Source: an uncultured bacterium (GTDB lineage: Bacteria > Actinomycetota > Coriobacteriia > Coriobacteriales > Atopobiaceae). Taken from it: a stretch of 36,649 nucleotides of DNA. How positions within the stretch are numbered: the stretch's first letter is position 1; each line of letters starts with the position of its first letter. The translations under genes were made by a program, and so were the position numbers. Under the pieces are notes generated by a model. It had not been told where the DNA came from. It was given only the letters and a program-made list of their open reading frames with translations, and did no database searches. The stretch lies in assembly GCA_905214865.1 (NCBI GenBank), contig CAJMNO010000024.1:1-36649 (forward strand), read 5' to 3'. This document shows, in pieces, positions 1-6,260 of this stretch.

Positions 1-44
1 TCAAAGTCTTGCGAGGCGTGATACCCACCCAAAGGTTCGAAGAG

Positions 45-79
45 CCGAAAAAAGGCCGGCGAGGAGACTCGCCGGCCTT
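45..79 (-). terminator. Rho-independent terminator of the tRNA-His/Lys/Lys cluster
   Basis: A perfect 12-bp stem (52-63 with 68-79) closes a GAGA loop. On the minus strand it is followed by a run of T. It lies about 10 bases past the 3' end of the last tRNA-Lys, so it ends the three-tRNA transcript. Confidence 0.85.
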
Positions 80-88
80 GGCTTCACG

Positions 89-164
89 TGGTGGGTCGTG
101 AGGGGGTCGAACCCTCGACCTTGGGATTAAGAGTCCCCTGCTCTACCAACTGAGCTAACGACCC
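89..164 (-). tRNA. tRNA-Lys(CTT), downstream copy
   Basis: A complete 76-nt cloverleaf with encoded CCA at 89-91. The acceptor stem is GGGTCGT/ACGACCC with discriminator A. The anticodon loop is CTCTTAA, giving anticodon CTT for lysine AAG codons. The T-loop is TTCGACC. It is identical to the second copy at 206-281. Short spurious reading frames across these genes are not proteins. Confidence 0.95.
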
Positions 165-205
165 AAAAAGAAACCGACGAAGTAATCGCCGGTCCTGAGT
201 GCACG

Positions 206-281
206 TGGTGGGTCGTGAGGGGGTCGAACCCTCGACCTTGGGATTAAGAGTCCCCTGCTCTACCAACTGAGCTAACGACCC
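206..281 (-). tRNA. tRNA-Lys(CTT), upstream copy
   Basis: Identical in sequence to the copy at 89-164, also with encoded CCA (206-208), and separated from it by 41 bases. The CACG bases just 3' of the gene are shared as well, which suggests a tandem duplication. It lies between tRNA-His and the other tRNA-Lys in one minus-strand transcript. Confidence 0.95.
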
Positions 282-296
282 ATATACGATTGTAAA

Positions 297-373
297 TGGG
301 GTGGGTAGAGGGGCTCGAACCCTCGACCTACGGAGCCACGGTCCGTCGCTCTGCCAACTGAGCTACACCCACC
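297..373 (-). tRNA. tRNA-His(GTG) with C at position 33
   Basis: A 77-nt cloverleaf with an encoded extra G at -1 and C73 followed by CCA. These are the bacterial histidine identity elements. The D-stem is GCTC/GAGC, the anticodon stem is ACGGA/TCCGT, the variable loop is AGGTC and the T-stem is GAGGG/CCCTC. All lengths are standard, so the seven-base loop CCGTGGC places GTG at 34-36. Position 33, almost always U, is then C. This is the promoter-proximal gene of the cluster. Confidence 0.9.
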
Positions 374-401
374 ATTTGGCCCACCCGCAACGCGCTTGTC
401 T

Positions 402-430
402 ATAATGCCCAAAACCCCTGGGTCTTGCAA
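402..430 (-). promoter_or_regulatory. Promoter of the tRNA-His/Lys/Lys cluster
   Basis: On the minus strand TTGCAA (425-430) and CATTAT (402-407) are separated by 17 bases and lie 29 bases upstream of the tRNA-His 5' end. The overlapping ATTATA also reads TATAAT on the plus strand, but no -35 box accompanies it there. Bases 374-541 hold nothing else recognisable. Confidence 0.6.
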
Positions 431-541
431 GCGAGAATTCAAAATTTTCTGCGATTCGGCCGCAACTTATGGGACAGGCGGTCAAAATGTGCCCACTTAC
501 CTGCGCAGTCGCTGGTCAGCATCCCATGTGAAGGACGTTTC

Positions 542-1357
542 ATGAAGCTGAATCATGAAGGGCCCCGCCGCGTCAGGAGGCGGCAGGGCCGACCGAGCGG
601 ACCTCGCCCAACCCATGCGCTGACGCCGAGGAAGGCGCTCGGTGGCACCCTGGTGTGCGTCGGCCTCTGCATGCTTGCGGCGGGCGCCACGCTCGTCGTG
701 CCACAGATCTGCGAGGCCCCGGTCGGCTTGGCTCGGGCGAGGAGGGTCCGCGGGCCAGGCGCACACGTCCCCGGTGCCAAGACGGAGGTAGCCTGGCAGC
801 GGGTGAGCGAGACGTGCCCGGACGCACTCGCCTGGCTCGAGATCCCGGGAGCGGGGATCGACCTGCCCGTCATGCGGCCAACGCCCGAGGACCCAAGCTA
901 CTACCTCACGCACTCCGCGGAGGGCCTGCCCTCCCCTGCCGGCGCCCCCTTCATGCCCTGCGAGTCGGGCCCGGACGACACCCACGTGGTGGTGTTCGGG
1001 CACAACCTCGCCGGGACGGGGGCGATGTTCTCTCCCCTCAGGACCTGCCACGAACAGGGGAAGTTCGAGGATGTGCTCGCAGGGGGCGCACGGTGGACGA
1101 CTTCGGTCGGGTCAACGTCGTTCCGCCCGCTCTGCGCGTCCGTCGTGGGAAGCGATGACGCGGAGGTGCAGCGCGTGTCCTTTGCCGACGAGGGGGAGCT
1201 GCGGGAATGGCTCCTGTCGAGAATCGCCTCTTCCACGGCCGTCGCGGAGGGCGCCCGGGACCGAGCGATGACCGCCCAGAGAGCGCTCACGCTCGTGACC
1301 TGCAGCTCCACGACACCCGGACAGCCAACCCGAACCGTCATGACGTTCGTGCCGTGA
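542..1357 (+). CDS. Class B-type sortase (orphan)
   Basis: A 271-residue membrane-anchored transpeptidase that would cleave a sorting signal and join the protein to a cell-wall or pilin nucleophile outside the cell. A basic N-terminus (1-31) precedes one membrane segment (about 33-53), then the catalytic domain. The catalytic triad is visible as His154 in VVVFGHNL, Cys254 in LVTCSST and Arg264 in PTRTVMTF. The spacing and the GHN..G.MF pattern match class B or D rather than class A. The start at 542 is chosen because AAGGA lies 6 bases upstream; the frame stays open back to 425, but that part looks non-coding. No substrate with an LPXTG-like tail and no pilin gene is in the window, so the target is unknown. 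Confidence 0.85.
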   Translation: MKLNHEGPRRVRRRQGRPSGPRPTHALTPRKALGGTLVCVGLCMLAAGATLVVPQICEAPVGLARARRVRGPGAHVPGAKTEVAWQRVSETCPDALAWLEIPGAGIDLPVMRPTPEDPSYYLTHSAEGLPSPAGAPFMPCESGPDDTHVVVFGHNLAGTGAMFSPLRTCHEQGKFEDVLAGGARWTTSVGSTSFRPLCASVVGSDDAEVQRVSFADEGELREWLLSRIASSTAVAEGARDRAMTAQRALTLVTCSSTTPGQPTRTVMTFVP

Positions 1358-1518
1358 GGTGCCTGGCAGCGTCTCCCCGTCACCGTGGATAATCGCGGAG
1401 TAACCGATCCGTTCGTCGGGGTCGACCGTCCTCCCCCGCCGGAAGCCCTGAACCCCAGTGGAACACAAGCACCAGCCAGATCAAGTCCAGGAACAGAGAT
1501 GGGCGCCCCCGCTCAGGT

Positions 1519-1568
1519 TTGGCAGAAAGCTCCTGGGATGGAGTGCTCACGCGGGGGTCTTCTGCCAA
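1519..1568. repeat. Palindromic unit 1
   Basis: TTGGCAGA (1519-1526) and TCTGCCAA (1561-1568) are perfect 8-bp inverted arms around a centre containing GAGTGCTCAC. The same arms form the inner hairpin at 2227-2259. A more decayed relative lies at 1591-1628 (TTGG...TGCCAA with ACTCCG and CTCACGT inside). Confidence 0.7.
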
Positions 1569-1756
1569 TCTGGGCGATAGCCGGATTAGCTTGGGGCCAC
1601 TCCGCTCACGTCGGTGAATTGATGCCAAAGAACGGAGGGGCTATTCCCCTCTCTCAGCCGGTACCCCCTCACGCGTTCGGTAGCCCTCGTCCCCCTCCTT
1701 GGGCACTCGTCTGCCGGGGGATGGCGCGAGGCTCCGGCCGAGCCCCTTTCAGGCAA

Positions 1757-1809
1757 GCCAGTTGGCAAGAGACTCCCGAAGTGAGCACGCATATCGGGCT
1801 CCCGCTGGC
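1757..1809. repeat. Palindromic unit 2 (rearranged arm)
   Basis: The inner arms CTCCCGA/TCGGG and the loop GTGAGCACGCATAT match units 3 and 4. The right outer end reads CTGGCA instead of CTGCCA. The outer pairing is instead GCCAG (1757-1761) with CTGGC (1805-1809). Confidence 0.6.
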
Positions 1810-1865
1810 AGGGGGCCGGACGCCTGGGCGTAACCTCAGTCGGAACCCAATCAAACCTTGAACCA

Positions 1866-1913
1866 TGGCAGCAAACTCCCGAAGTGAGTGCTCGTATCGG
1901 GAGTCTCCTGCCA
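1866..1913. repeat. Palindromic unit 3 (best consensus copy)
   Basis: TGGCAG (1866-1871) pairs with CTGCCA (1908-1913), and ACTCCCGA pairs with TCGGGAGT. The loop GTGAGTGCTCGTA is itself part-palindromic (GAGTGCTC). Confidence 0.75.
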
Positions 1914-1941
1914 TTAGGCCCCCCAATCGCCTCCGAATGGC

Positions 1942-1985
1942 GGCAGCCTCCCGGTGTGAGTGCTCATATCGGGAGGTTGCTGCCA
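1942..1985. repeat. Palindromic unit 4
   Basis: GGCAGC (1942-1947) pairs with GCTGCC (1979-1984), and CTCCCG pairs with CGGGAG. The loop GTGAGTGCTCATAT differs from unit 3 by a single base. It follows unit 3 after 28 bases. Confidence 0.75.
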
Positions 1986-2145
1986 CGGGTCGGGAGGCCA
2001 TCGCCTCGCTTGAGTCCTCCCACCTGGGAGAATGCCAGGTGAGCCCGGCCCATGCGGACTCCCCTCCCGCGAGGGAGCGCTCACATTGGGACTTGGCTGC
2101 CACCCGACCCCGAGGGCGGCGGCTTTTCGCTGCGCGCGACCGGTT

Positions 2146-2332
2146 CTGGAGGGCCCCGGACGAAGGATGCTGAGGGATGTCGAGTGTTGGCAATCCGAGG
2201 GTCGCCACCACTGAGGAAAAGCGAGCTTTGGCAGAGGATGACCCCTTTCGTCTGCCAAACCTTGAGGTTCCCAGGCTTCCAACGAGCCCGGATTGCCAAT
2301 GCTCGACATTCCTCAGCGGCCCTCGGCTCCAG
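2146..2332. repeat. Long nested hairpin
   Basis: A 28-nt left arm (2170-2197) pairs with 2289-2316. Twenty-five positions are Watson-Crick and the other three are G-T or T-G on the plus strand, so plus-strand RNA would form an unbroken 28-bp helix. Further out CTGGAG/CTCCAG (2146-2151 with 2327-2332) and GGGCC/GGCCC extend it. Inside is a perfect 9-bp hairpin, TTTGGCAGA/TCTGCCAAA (2227-2235 with 2251-2259). No protein reading explains this. Confidence 0.75.
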
Positions 2333-2380
2333 GGGCACCCAATCGCCCGCAGACCAGGTCTCCGAGGCGGGAACCCCGGT

Positions 2381-2441
2381 TTGGCAGCGTACCTGGCGGC
2401 AGGCGGCCCGGGTGAGCGCTCGTGCGAGTCGTCTACTGCCA
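2381..2441. repeat. Palindromic unit 7
   Basis: TGGCAG (2382-2387) and CTGCCA (2436-2441) flank a centre with GTGAGCGCTCGTGC, matching the loop of units 3 and 4. The inner arms are rearranged. An alternative pairing is CCTGGC with GCCAGG. Confidence 0.55.
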
Positions 2442-2614
2442 GGGCGTGGAACCGCCTCTGTCGATGAACCCCCCTCCGCCGATGGCTTGCCGTCCCGCAG
2501 CGGACCGTGCCACTCTCCCCTTCTCTGACTTCTGAATACCCTCCGGCTACGACGGCCCCGAGGGCGCCATGGTTAAACCCTTGCGTCGATTCGGACAATC
2601 ACCCTCCCCCAACC

Positions 2615-2643
2615 TTGAACGCACCCAATGCGCGGGATACACT
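2615..2643 (+). promoter_or_regulatory. Promoter of the polar amino acid ABC operon
   Basis: TTGAAC (2615-2620) and TACACT (2638-2643) are separated by exactly 17 bases and lie about 60 bases upstream of the start codon at 2704. A ribosome site GGAG at 2691-2694 follows. Confidence 0.75.
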
Positions 2644-2703
2644 TACTCCATCGCGCTAAAGTGCCTTCGATTCCTACTCCGTAGGGGAAGTGGAGATTCC
2701 AAC

Positions 2704-3603
2704 ATGGCTCGCACTGGCCTCACGATGGATCGCCGCGGGTTCCTCAAGGCGTCCGCAATCCTGTTCTCGTCCGCAGCGATCGGCCTCTCCACCGGTTGCG
2801 GCAGCACCTCTGGCTCCTCGTCCAGCGCGGACTCGTCCGCGAGCGACAGCGGCGCCTCCGGCCTCGCCGCGTTTGACGGCAACTTCATCATCGGCTTTGA
2901 CCAGGACTTCCCGCCCTACGGCTACGTGGGGGACGACGGCAACTACACCGGCTTTGACCTTGACCTGGCCAAGGCGGTCTGCGACCTGGAAGGGTGGACC
3001 TACACCCCCAGCCCTATCTCCTGGGACGCCAAGGACGGCCTTCTCAACAGCGGCCAGATCACCTGCATCTGGAACGGCTTCACCATCGAGGGCCGCGAGG
3101 ACGACTACGCCTTCACCGACGCGTACATGGAGAACCGCCAGGTCGTGGTTGTTCGCAGCGACTCGGGGATCTCGTCCCTCGCCGACCTCAAGGGCAAGAA
3201 CGTGATCACCCAGACCGACTCCGCGGCCTACAACCTGCTGAGCTCCGGCGGGTCCCAGGAGGAGCTTGGCAAAACGTTTGCCCAGCTCCAGACCATCGGG
3301 GACTACAACACGGCCTTCATGATGCTCCAGAACGGGTCCGTCGACGCCATCGCCGTGGACTACCCCGTGGCGACCTACAACATCGGGAGCGACACCTCCA
3401 AGTACACGATTCTGGACGAGGCGCTCAACTCGGAGCACTTTGGCGTGGGCTTCGCCAAGACCGACGAGGGCCGCGCCCTGGCAAAGCAGGTCGAGGCGGA
3501 CCTCCAGAAGCTCGACGAGCAGGGCAAGGTCAAGAAGCTGTGCGAGAAGTACGCCGACCAGGGCGTCTCGTACGACCTCTGGTGCCTGCCGAAGGCGAAG
3601 TAG
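2704..3603 (+). CDS. Polar amino acid ABC importer, substrate-binding lipoprotein
   Basis: A 299-residue extracellular solute-binding protein family 3 (SBP_bac_3) lipoprotein that captures an amino acid and delivers it to the permease encoded next. The N-terminus has a twin-arginine motif (DRRGFLK, 9-15), a hydrophobic stretch and a lipobox ending LSTGC with Cys32 as the lipid site. A Ser/Gly-rich linker (33-55) precedes the binding domain. Family hallmarks include GFDQDFPPYGY, TGFDLDLAKAVC and the WNGFTIEGRE stretch. The start at 2704 is set by GGAG 9 bases upstream; an in-frame ATG at 2725 is possible. It is the first gene of an operon with the permease at 3664 and the ATPase at 4310. The exact substrate cannot be read from the sequence. 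Confidence 0.92.
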   Translation: MARTGLTMDRRGFLKASAILFSSAAIGLSTGCGSTSGSSSSADSSASDSGASGLAAFDGNFIIGFDQDFPPYGYVGDDGNYTGFDLDLAKAVCDLEGWTYTPSPISWDAKDGLLNSGQITCIWNGFTIEGREDDYAFTDAYMENRQVVVVRSDSGISSLADLKGKNVITQTDSAAYNLLSSGGSQEELGKTFAQLQTIGDYNTAFMMLQNGSVDAIAVDYPVATYNIGSDTSKYTILDEALNSEHFGVGFAKTDEGRALAKQVEADLQKLDEQGKVKKLCEKYADQGVSYDLWCLPKAK

Positions 3604-3638
3604 GCTGCTCGGGCAAGGCAGGCAGGCCCCTCGGGGCC
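3583..3638 (+). promoter_or_regulatory. Stem-loops after the binding-protein gene
   Basis: TGCCTGCC (3583-3590) pairs with GGCAGGCA (3617-3624), directly followed by a short hairpin GGCCCC/GGGGCC (3625-3638). There is no T-run, so full termination is unlikely. In importer operons such hairpins commonly leave more binding-protein mRNA than permease mRNA; that role is inferred here. Confidence 0.55.
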
Positions 3639-3663
3639 GCAATCTGACAAGGGGCGGTGGGAC

Positions 3664-4317
3664 GTGGAGATCTCCACGATGCTTGGCATGCTCATGCGGG
3701 GGTACGGAGTGTCCCTGCAGATATTCTTCGTGACGCTGCTGGGGGCACTCCCCCTGGGCGTCATCCTGGCGCTGGGGCGGCTCTCGCGCTTCAAGCCGCT
3801 CTCGGGGCTCGTGGCCCTGTACATCTCGGTCATGCGCGGCACCCCGCTCATGCTCCAGATGTTCGCGGTCTTCTTCGCACCCTTCTACATCTTTGGCATC
3901 AGGGCGGGCTCCGGCTACATGTACACGGCGGTCATGATCTCGTTCGTGCTCAACTACGCCGCCTACTTTGCCGAGATTTACCGCTCCGGCATCCAGAGCA
4001 TGCCGCGCGGGCAGTACGAGGCGGCGGAGGTCCTGGGCTACAGCGCGCCCCAGACCTTCTTCCACGTGATCCTCCCCCAGGTGGTGAAGCGCATCCTCCC
4101 TGCCATGGGCAACGAGGTCGTCACGCTCGTGAAGGACACGTCGCTGGCGTTCTCCATCGGCCTGGCGGAGATGTTCACGCAGAGCAGGGCGCTCGTGGCG
4201 TCGCAGAGGAGCATGGTCCCCTTTGCCCTTGCCGCCCTCATCTACTGGATCACCTGCCTGGTCATAGAGTTCCTACTCAGGCGTGCCGAGAGGAGGCTCT
4301 CCTACTACCATGACTAA
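3664..4317 (+). CDS. Polar amino acid ABC importer, permease
   Basis: A 217-residue inner-membrane permease of the HisM/GlnP type. About five membrane helices are visible, with the ATPase-contacting EAA loop at about 119-139 (QYEAAEVLGYS...ILPQ). The N-terminal RGTPLMLQ motif (59-66) is typical of this family. It begins with GTG at 3664 behind AAGGGG; no good ATG is available near the family N-terminus. It overlaps the ATPase start by 8 bases (ATGACTAA), so the two are likely translationally coupled. Confidence 0.92.
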   Translation: MEISTMLGMLMRGYGVSLQIFFVTLLGALPLGVILALGRLSRFKPLSGLVALYISVMRGTPLMLQMFAVFFAPFYIFGIRAGSGYMYTAVMISFVLNYAAYFAEIYRSGIQSMPRGQYEAAEVLGYSAPQTFFHVILPQVVKRILPAMGNEVVTLVKDTSLAFSIGLAEMFTQSRALVASQRSMVPFALAALIYWITCLVIEFLLRRAERRLSYYHD

Positions 4318-5134
4318 CCGTTCGAGGATCTCGATACCGCGTCCCGACCAGAGCTTTGCCTCGTTCGCCGGGCTCCCCGCCGTGTACGTGCACGGCGCCA
4401 CCAAGTCGTTTGGCGACCGCCAGGTGCTCAAGGGCATCGACCTGATCATCAACAAGGGCGAGGTCGTCTCGATCATCGGGCCCTCTGGCGCGGGCAAGTC
4501 CACCCTCCTGCGCTGCCTCACGCTGCTGGACCGCTTCGACGGCGGCACGCTCGCCTACGGCGACGTCGTGGTCGCCAAGCCCGCCGGCGACGGGTCGGGC
4601 GTCGAGTACGACCGCGAGTCCATCCCCCAGGCGCGCATGCGCTTTGGCATCGTGTTCCAGGACTACAACCTCTTCCCGCACCGGACGGTGCTCCAGAACG
4701 TCACCGACGCCCCCATCATCGTGCAGCACCGCGAGCGCACGAAGGTTGAGGTCGAGGGCCGCGAGCTGCTGGGGAGGCTGGGCCTGGCGGAGCACGCCGA
4801 CAAGGTCCCCTGCCAGCTCTCGGGCGGGCAGCAGCAGCGCGTCGCCATCGCCCGCGCCCTGGCTATGCACCCCAAGGTCATCTACTTCGACGAGGCCACG
4901 AGCGCGCTGGACCCGCGCCTGACCGCGCAGATGCACGACCTCGTGCGAGAGCTGGCGAGAGGGGGCATGGCCGTTGGCATCGTGACCCATGAGATGGGCT
5001 TTGCGCGAGACGCGAGCGACCGCGTCGCCTTCCTCTTTGACGGCGAGATCGCGGAGGAGGGCACCCCGGAGGAGGTCCTGGGCAACCCGTCCGACCCGCG
5101 CACCCGCGCCTTCCTCGCAAGGGCGGAGGACTGA
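4310..5134 (+). CDS. Polar amino acid ABC importer, ATP-binding protein
   Basis: A 274-residue cytoplasmic ATPase that powers the importer. Walker A is GPSGAGKST (57-65), the Q-loop is FQDYNLF (116-122), the signature is LSGGQQQR (170-177), Walker B is VIYFDE (190-195) and the switch His is 227 in VTHEM. A poorly conserved N-terminal extension of about 24 residues and a short insertion (88-107) before the Q-loop are the only unusual parts. The ATG at 4310 is preferred over GTG 4283 because AGGAGG lies 13 bases upstream and the ATG overlaps the permease stop. It is the last gene of the operon. Confidence 0.93.
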   Translation: MTNRSRISIPRPDQSFASFAGLPAVYVHGATKSFGDRQVLKGIDLIINKGEVVSIIGPSGAGKSTLLRCLTLLDRFDGGTLAYGDVVVAKPAGDGSGVEYDRESIPQARMRFGIVFQDYNLFPHRTVLQNVTDAPIIVQHRERTKVEVEGRELLGRLGLAEHADKVPCQLSGGQQQRVAIARALAMHPKVIYFDEATSALDPRLTAQMHDLVRELARGGMAVGIVTHEMGFARDASDRVAFLFDGEIAEEGTPEEVLGNPSDPRTRAFLARAED

Positions 5135-5170
5135 GCCGCTGACTGCCGGCGGGAGGGGCGACAACAGACG

Positions 5171-5200
5171 AAGGGGGTCCGGCTCCAGCCGGGCCCCCTT
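5171..5200. terminator. Bidirectional hairpin between the importer operon and asd
   Basis: A 14-bp GC-rich stem (AAGGGGG.CCGGCT with AGCCGG.CCCCCTT, one G-T pair) and a 2-base loop lie between convergent genes. Only short T-runs follow on each strand. It probably serves both the plus-strand operon and the hom-lysC-asd operon. Confidence 0.65.
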
Positions 5201-5223
5201 CGCGTTAGCCTCGTGCTTCTCGC

Positions 5224-6237
5224 CTAGACCAGGTACTCGGCGATCTGAACGGCGTTGGTGGCGGCACCCTTGCGGATCTGGTCGCCGCAGCACCAGAACG
5301 TGAGGGAGCTCACGCCCTCCGGCGCCGAGAGGTCGCGGCGGATGCGGCCCACGTAGACCAGGTCCTGGTCGCTGGTGTCGAGCGGCATGGGGTAGGACAG
5401 CGTCGCCGGGTCGTCCACGACCTTGACCCCGGGAGCGGCAGCCAGGACCTCGCGCGCCTGGTCGGGAGTGAGGGGACGCTCGAACTCGCAGGTGATGGAC
5501 TCGGAGTGCGAGCGCATGACGGGGACGCGCACGCAGGTGCAGTTAACGCGGACCTCGGGAAGGTGCATGATCTTGCGGCCCTCGTTCTGCATCTTCCACT
5601 CCTCGGAGGTGTAGCCCTCGTCCTTGAAGGAGCCGATCTGCGGGATGAGGTTGGCTGCCAGCTGGTAGGCGAAGGGCGAGGTGTCGCCCATCTCTCCCCC
5701 GTTTGCCAGGACCGAGGTCTCGCGCTGCAGCTCGCGCAGGCCGGGCATGCCGGCGCCGGAGGCGGCCTGGTAGGTGGAGACGATCATCCTCCGGAGCCCG
5801 GCGACCTTGTGCAGCGGGTAAGTGGGCACAAGTCCGATGATCGTGGCGCAGTTGGGGTTGGCGATGATGTTGCGGGGGTGGTTGGCGATGTCGCCCGCAT
5901 TGATCTCGGGCACCACCAGCGGCACGTCGGGGTCGAGCCTGAAGGCGTGGCTGTTGTCCACGCACACGGCGCCGCGCGCGGCCGCCTGGGGGAGAAGCGC
6001 CTTGGCGATGTCGTCACCGGCAGCGCCGAGGACGATGTCGACCCCCTCGAACGCCTCGGGGCGGGCCTCCTGGATGGCGACCTCCTCGCCCCTGAACGTC
6101 AGGGTCTTGCCCGCGGAGCGGGCGCTCGCCAGCGGGACGAGGCGCGAGACGGGGAAGTCCCTCTCCTCCAGGCACTGGAGCATCTGCGTGCCGACGACCC
6201 CGGTGGCTCCGAGGATTGCGACGACCTTCTCACTCAT
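5224..6237 (-). CDS. asd: Aspartate-semialdehyde dehydrogenase
   Basis: A 337-residue enzyme that reduces aspartyl phosphate to aspartate semialdehyde with NADPH, the second step toward threonine, methionine and lysine. The NADP loop GATGVVG (10-16) opens the protein. The catalytic cysteine is Cys130 in NPNCATI, and the acid-base histidine lies in MRSHSESI. The start at 6237 is preceded by AGGAGG; the same frame runs on upstream only as a shadow of lysC. It is the last of hom-lysC-asd, 23 bases after lysC. Confidence 0.96.
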   Translation of the reverse strand: MSEKVVAILGATGVVGTQMLQCLEERDFPVSRLVPLASARSAGKTLTFRGEEVAIQEARPEAFEGVDIVLGAAGDDIAKALLPQAAARGAVCVDNSHAFRLDPDVPLVVPEINAGDIANHPRNIIANPNCATIIGLVPTYPLHKVAGLRRMIVSTYQAASGAGMPGLRELQRETSVLANGGEMGDTSPFAYQLAANLIPQIGSFKDEGYTSEEWKMQNEGRKIMHLPEVRVNCTCVRVPVMRSHSESITCEFERPLTPDQAREVLAAAPGVKVVDDPATLSYPMPLDTSDQDLVYVGRIRRDLSAPEGVSSLTFWCCGDQIRKGAATNAVQIAEYLV

Positions 6238-6260
6238 GGGATACCTCCTGTGACGCGTGC

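Larger units (their letters stand above)
1519..2441. repeat. Array of degenerate palindromic units in a gene-free region
   Basis: Bases 1358-2640 contain no convincing gene. Within them lie at least seven related inverted-repeat units of about 40-60 bp. The shared plan is an outer arm TGGCAG/CTGCCA, an inner arm CTCCCGA/TCGGGAG and a loop close to GTGAGTGCTCGTAT. Units are visible at 1519-1568, 1591-1628, 1757-1809, 1866-1913, 1942-1985, about 2056-2102 (weak) and 2381-2441, with a large nested hairpin at 2146-2332. Spacing is about 70-110 bp. Reading frames on both strands cross the array (for example minus 1669-2598), but their translations only echo the palindromes (repeated SRYEHSxRE) and match no family I recognise. 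Confidence 0.75.

Noticed and set aside
84..266. 60-codon minus-strand frame with a repeated peptide
   Set aside because: It is only the translation of the two tRNA-Lys genes.
1519..2441. CRISPR array
   Set aside because: The units are imperfect palindromes with varying length and spacing; there are no identical direct repeats with uniform unique spacers and no cas genes.
1669..2598. 309-codon minus-strand reading frame
   Set aside because: It crosses the palindrome array, its repeats come from the palindromes, it has no good ribosome site and it matches no family I recognise.
2674..4065. 463-codon minus-strand frame
   Set aside because: It is the antisense shadow of the amino acid-binding protein and permease genes, which have clear family motifs on the plus strand.
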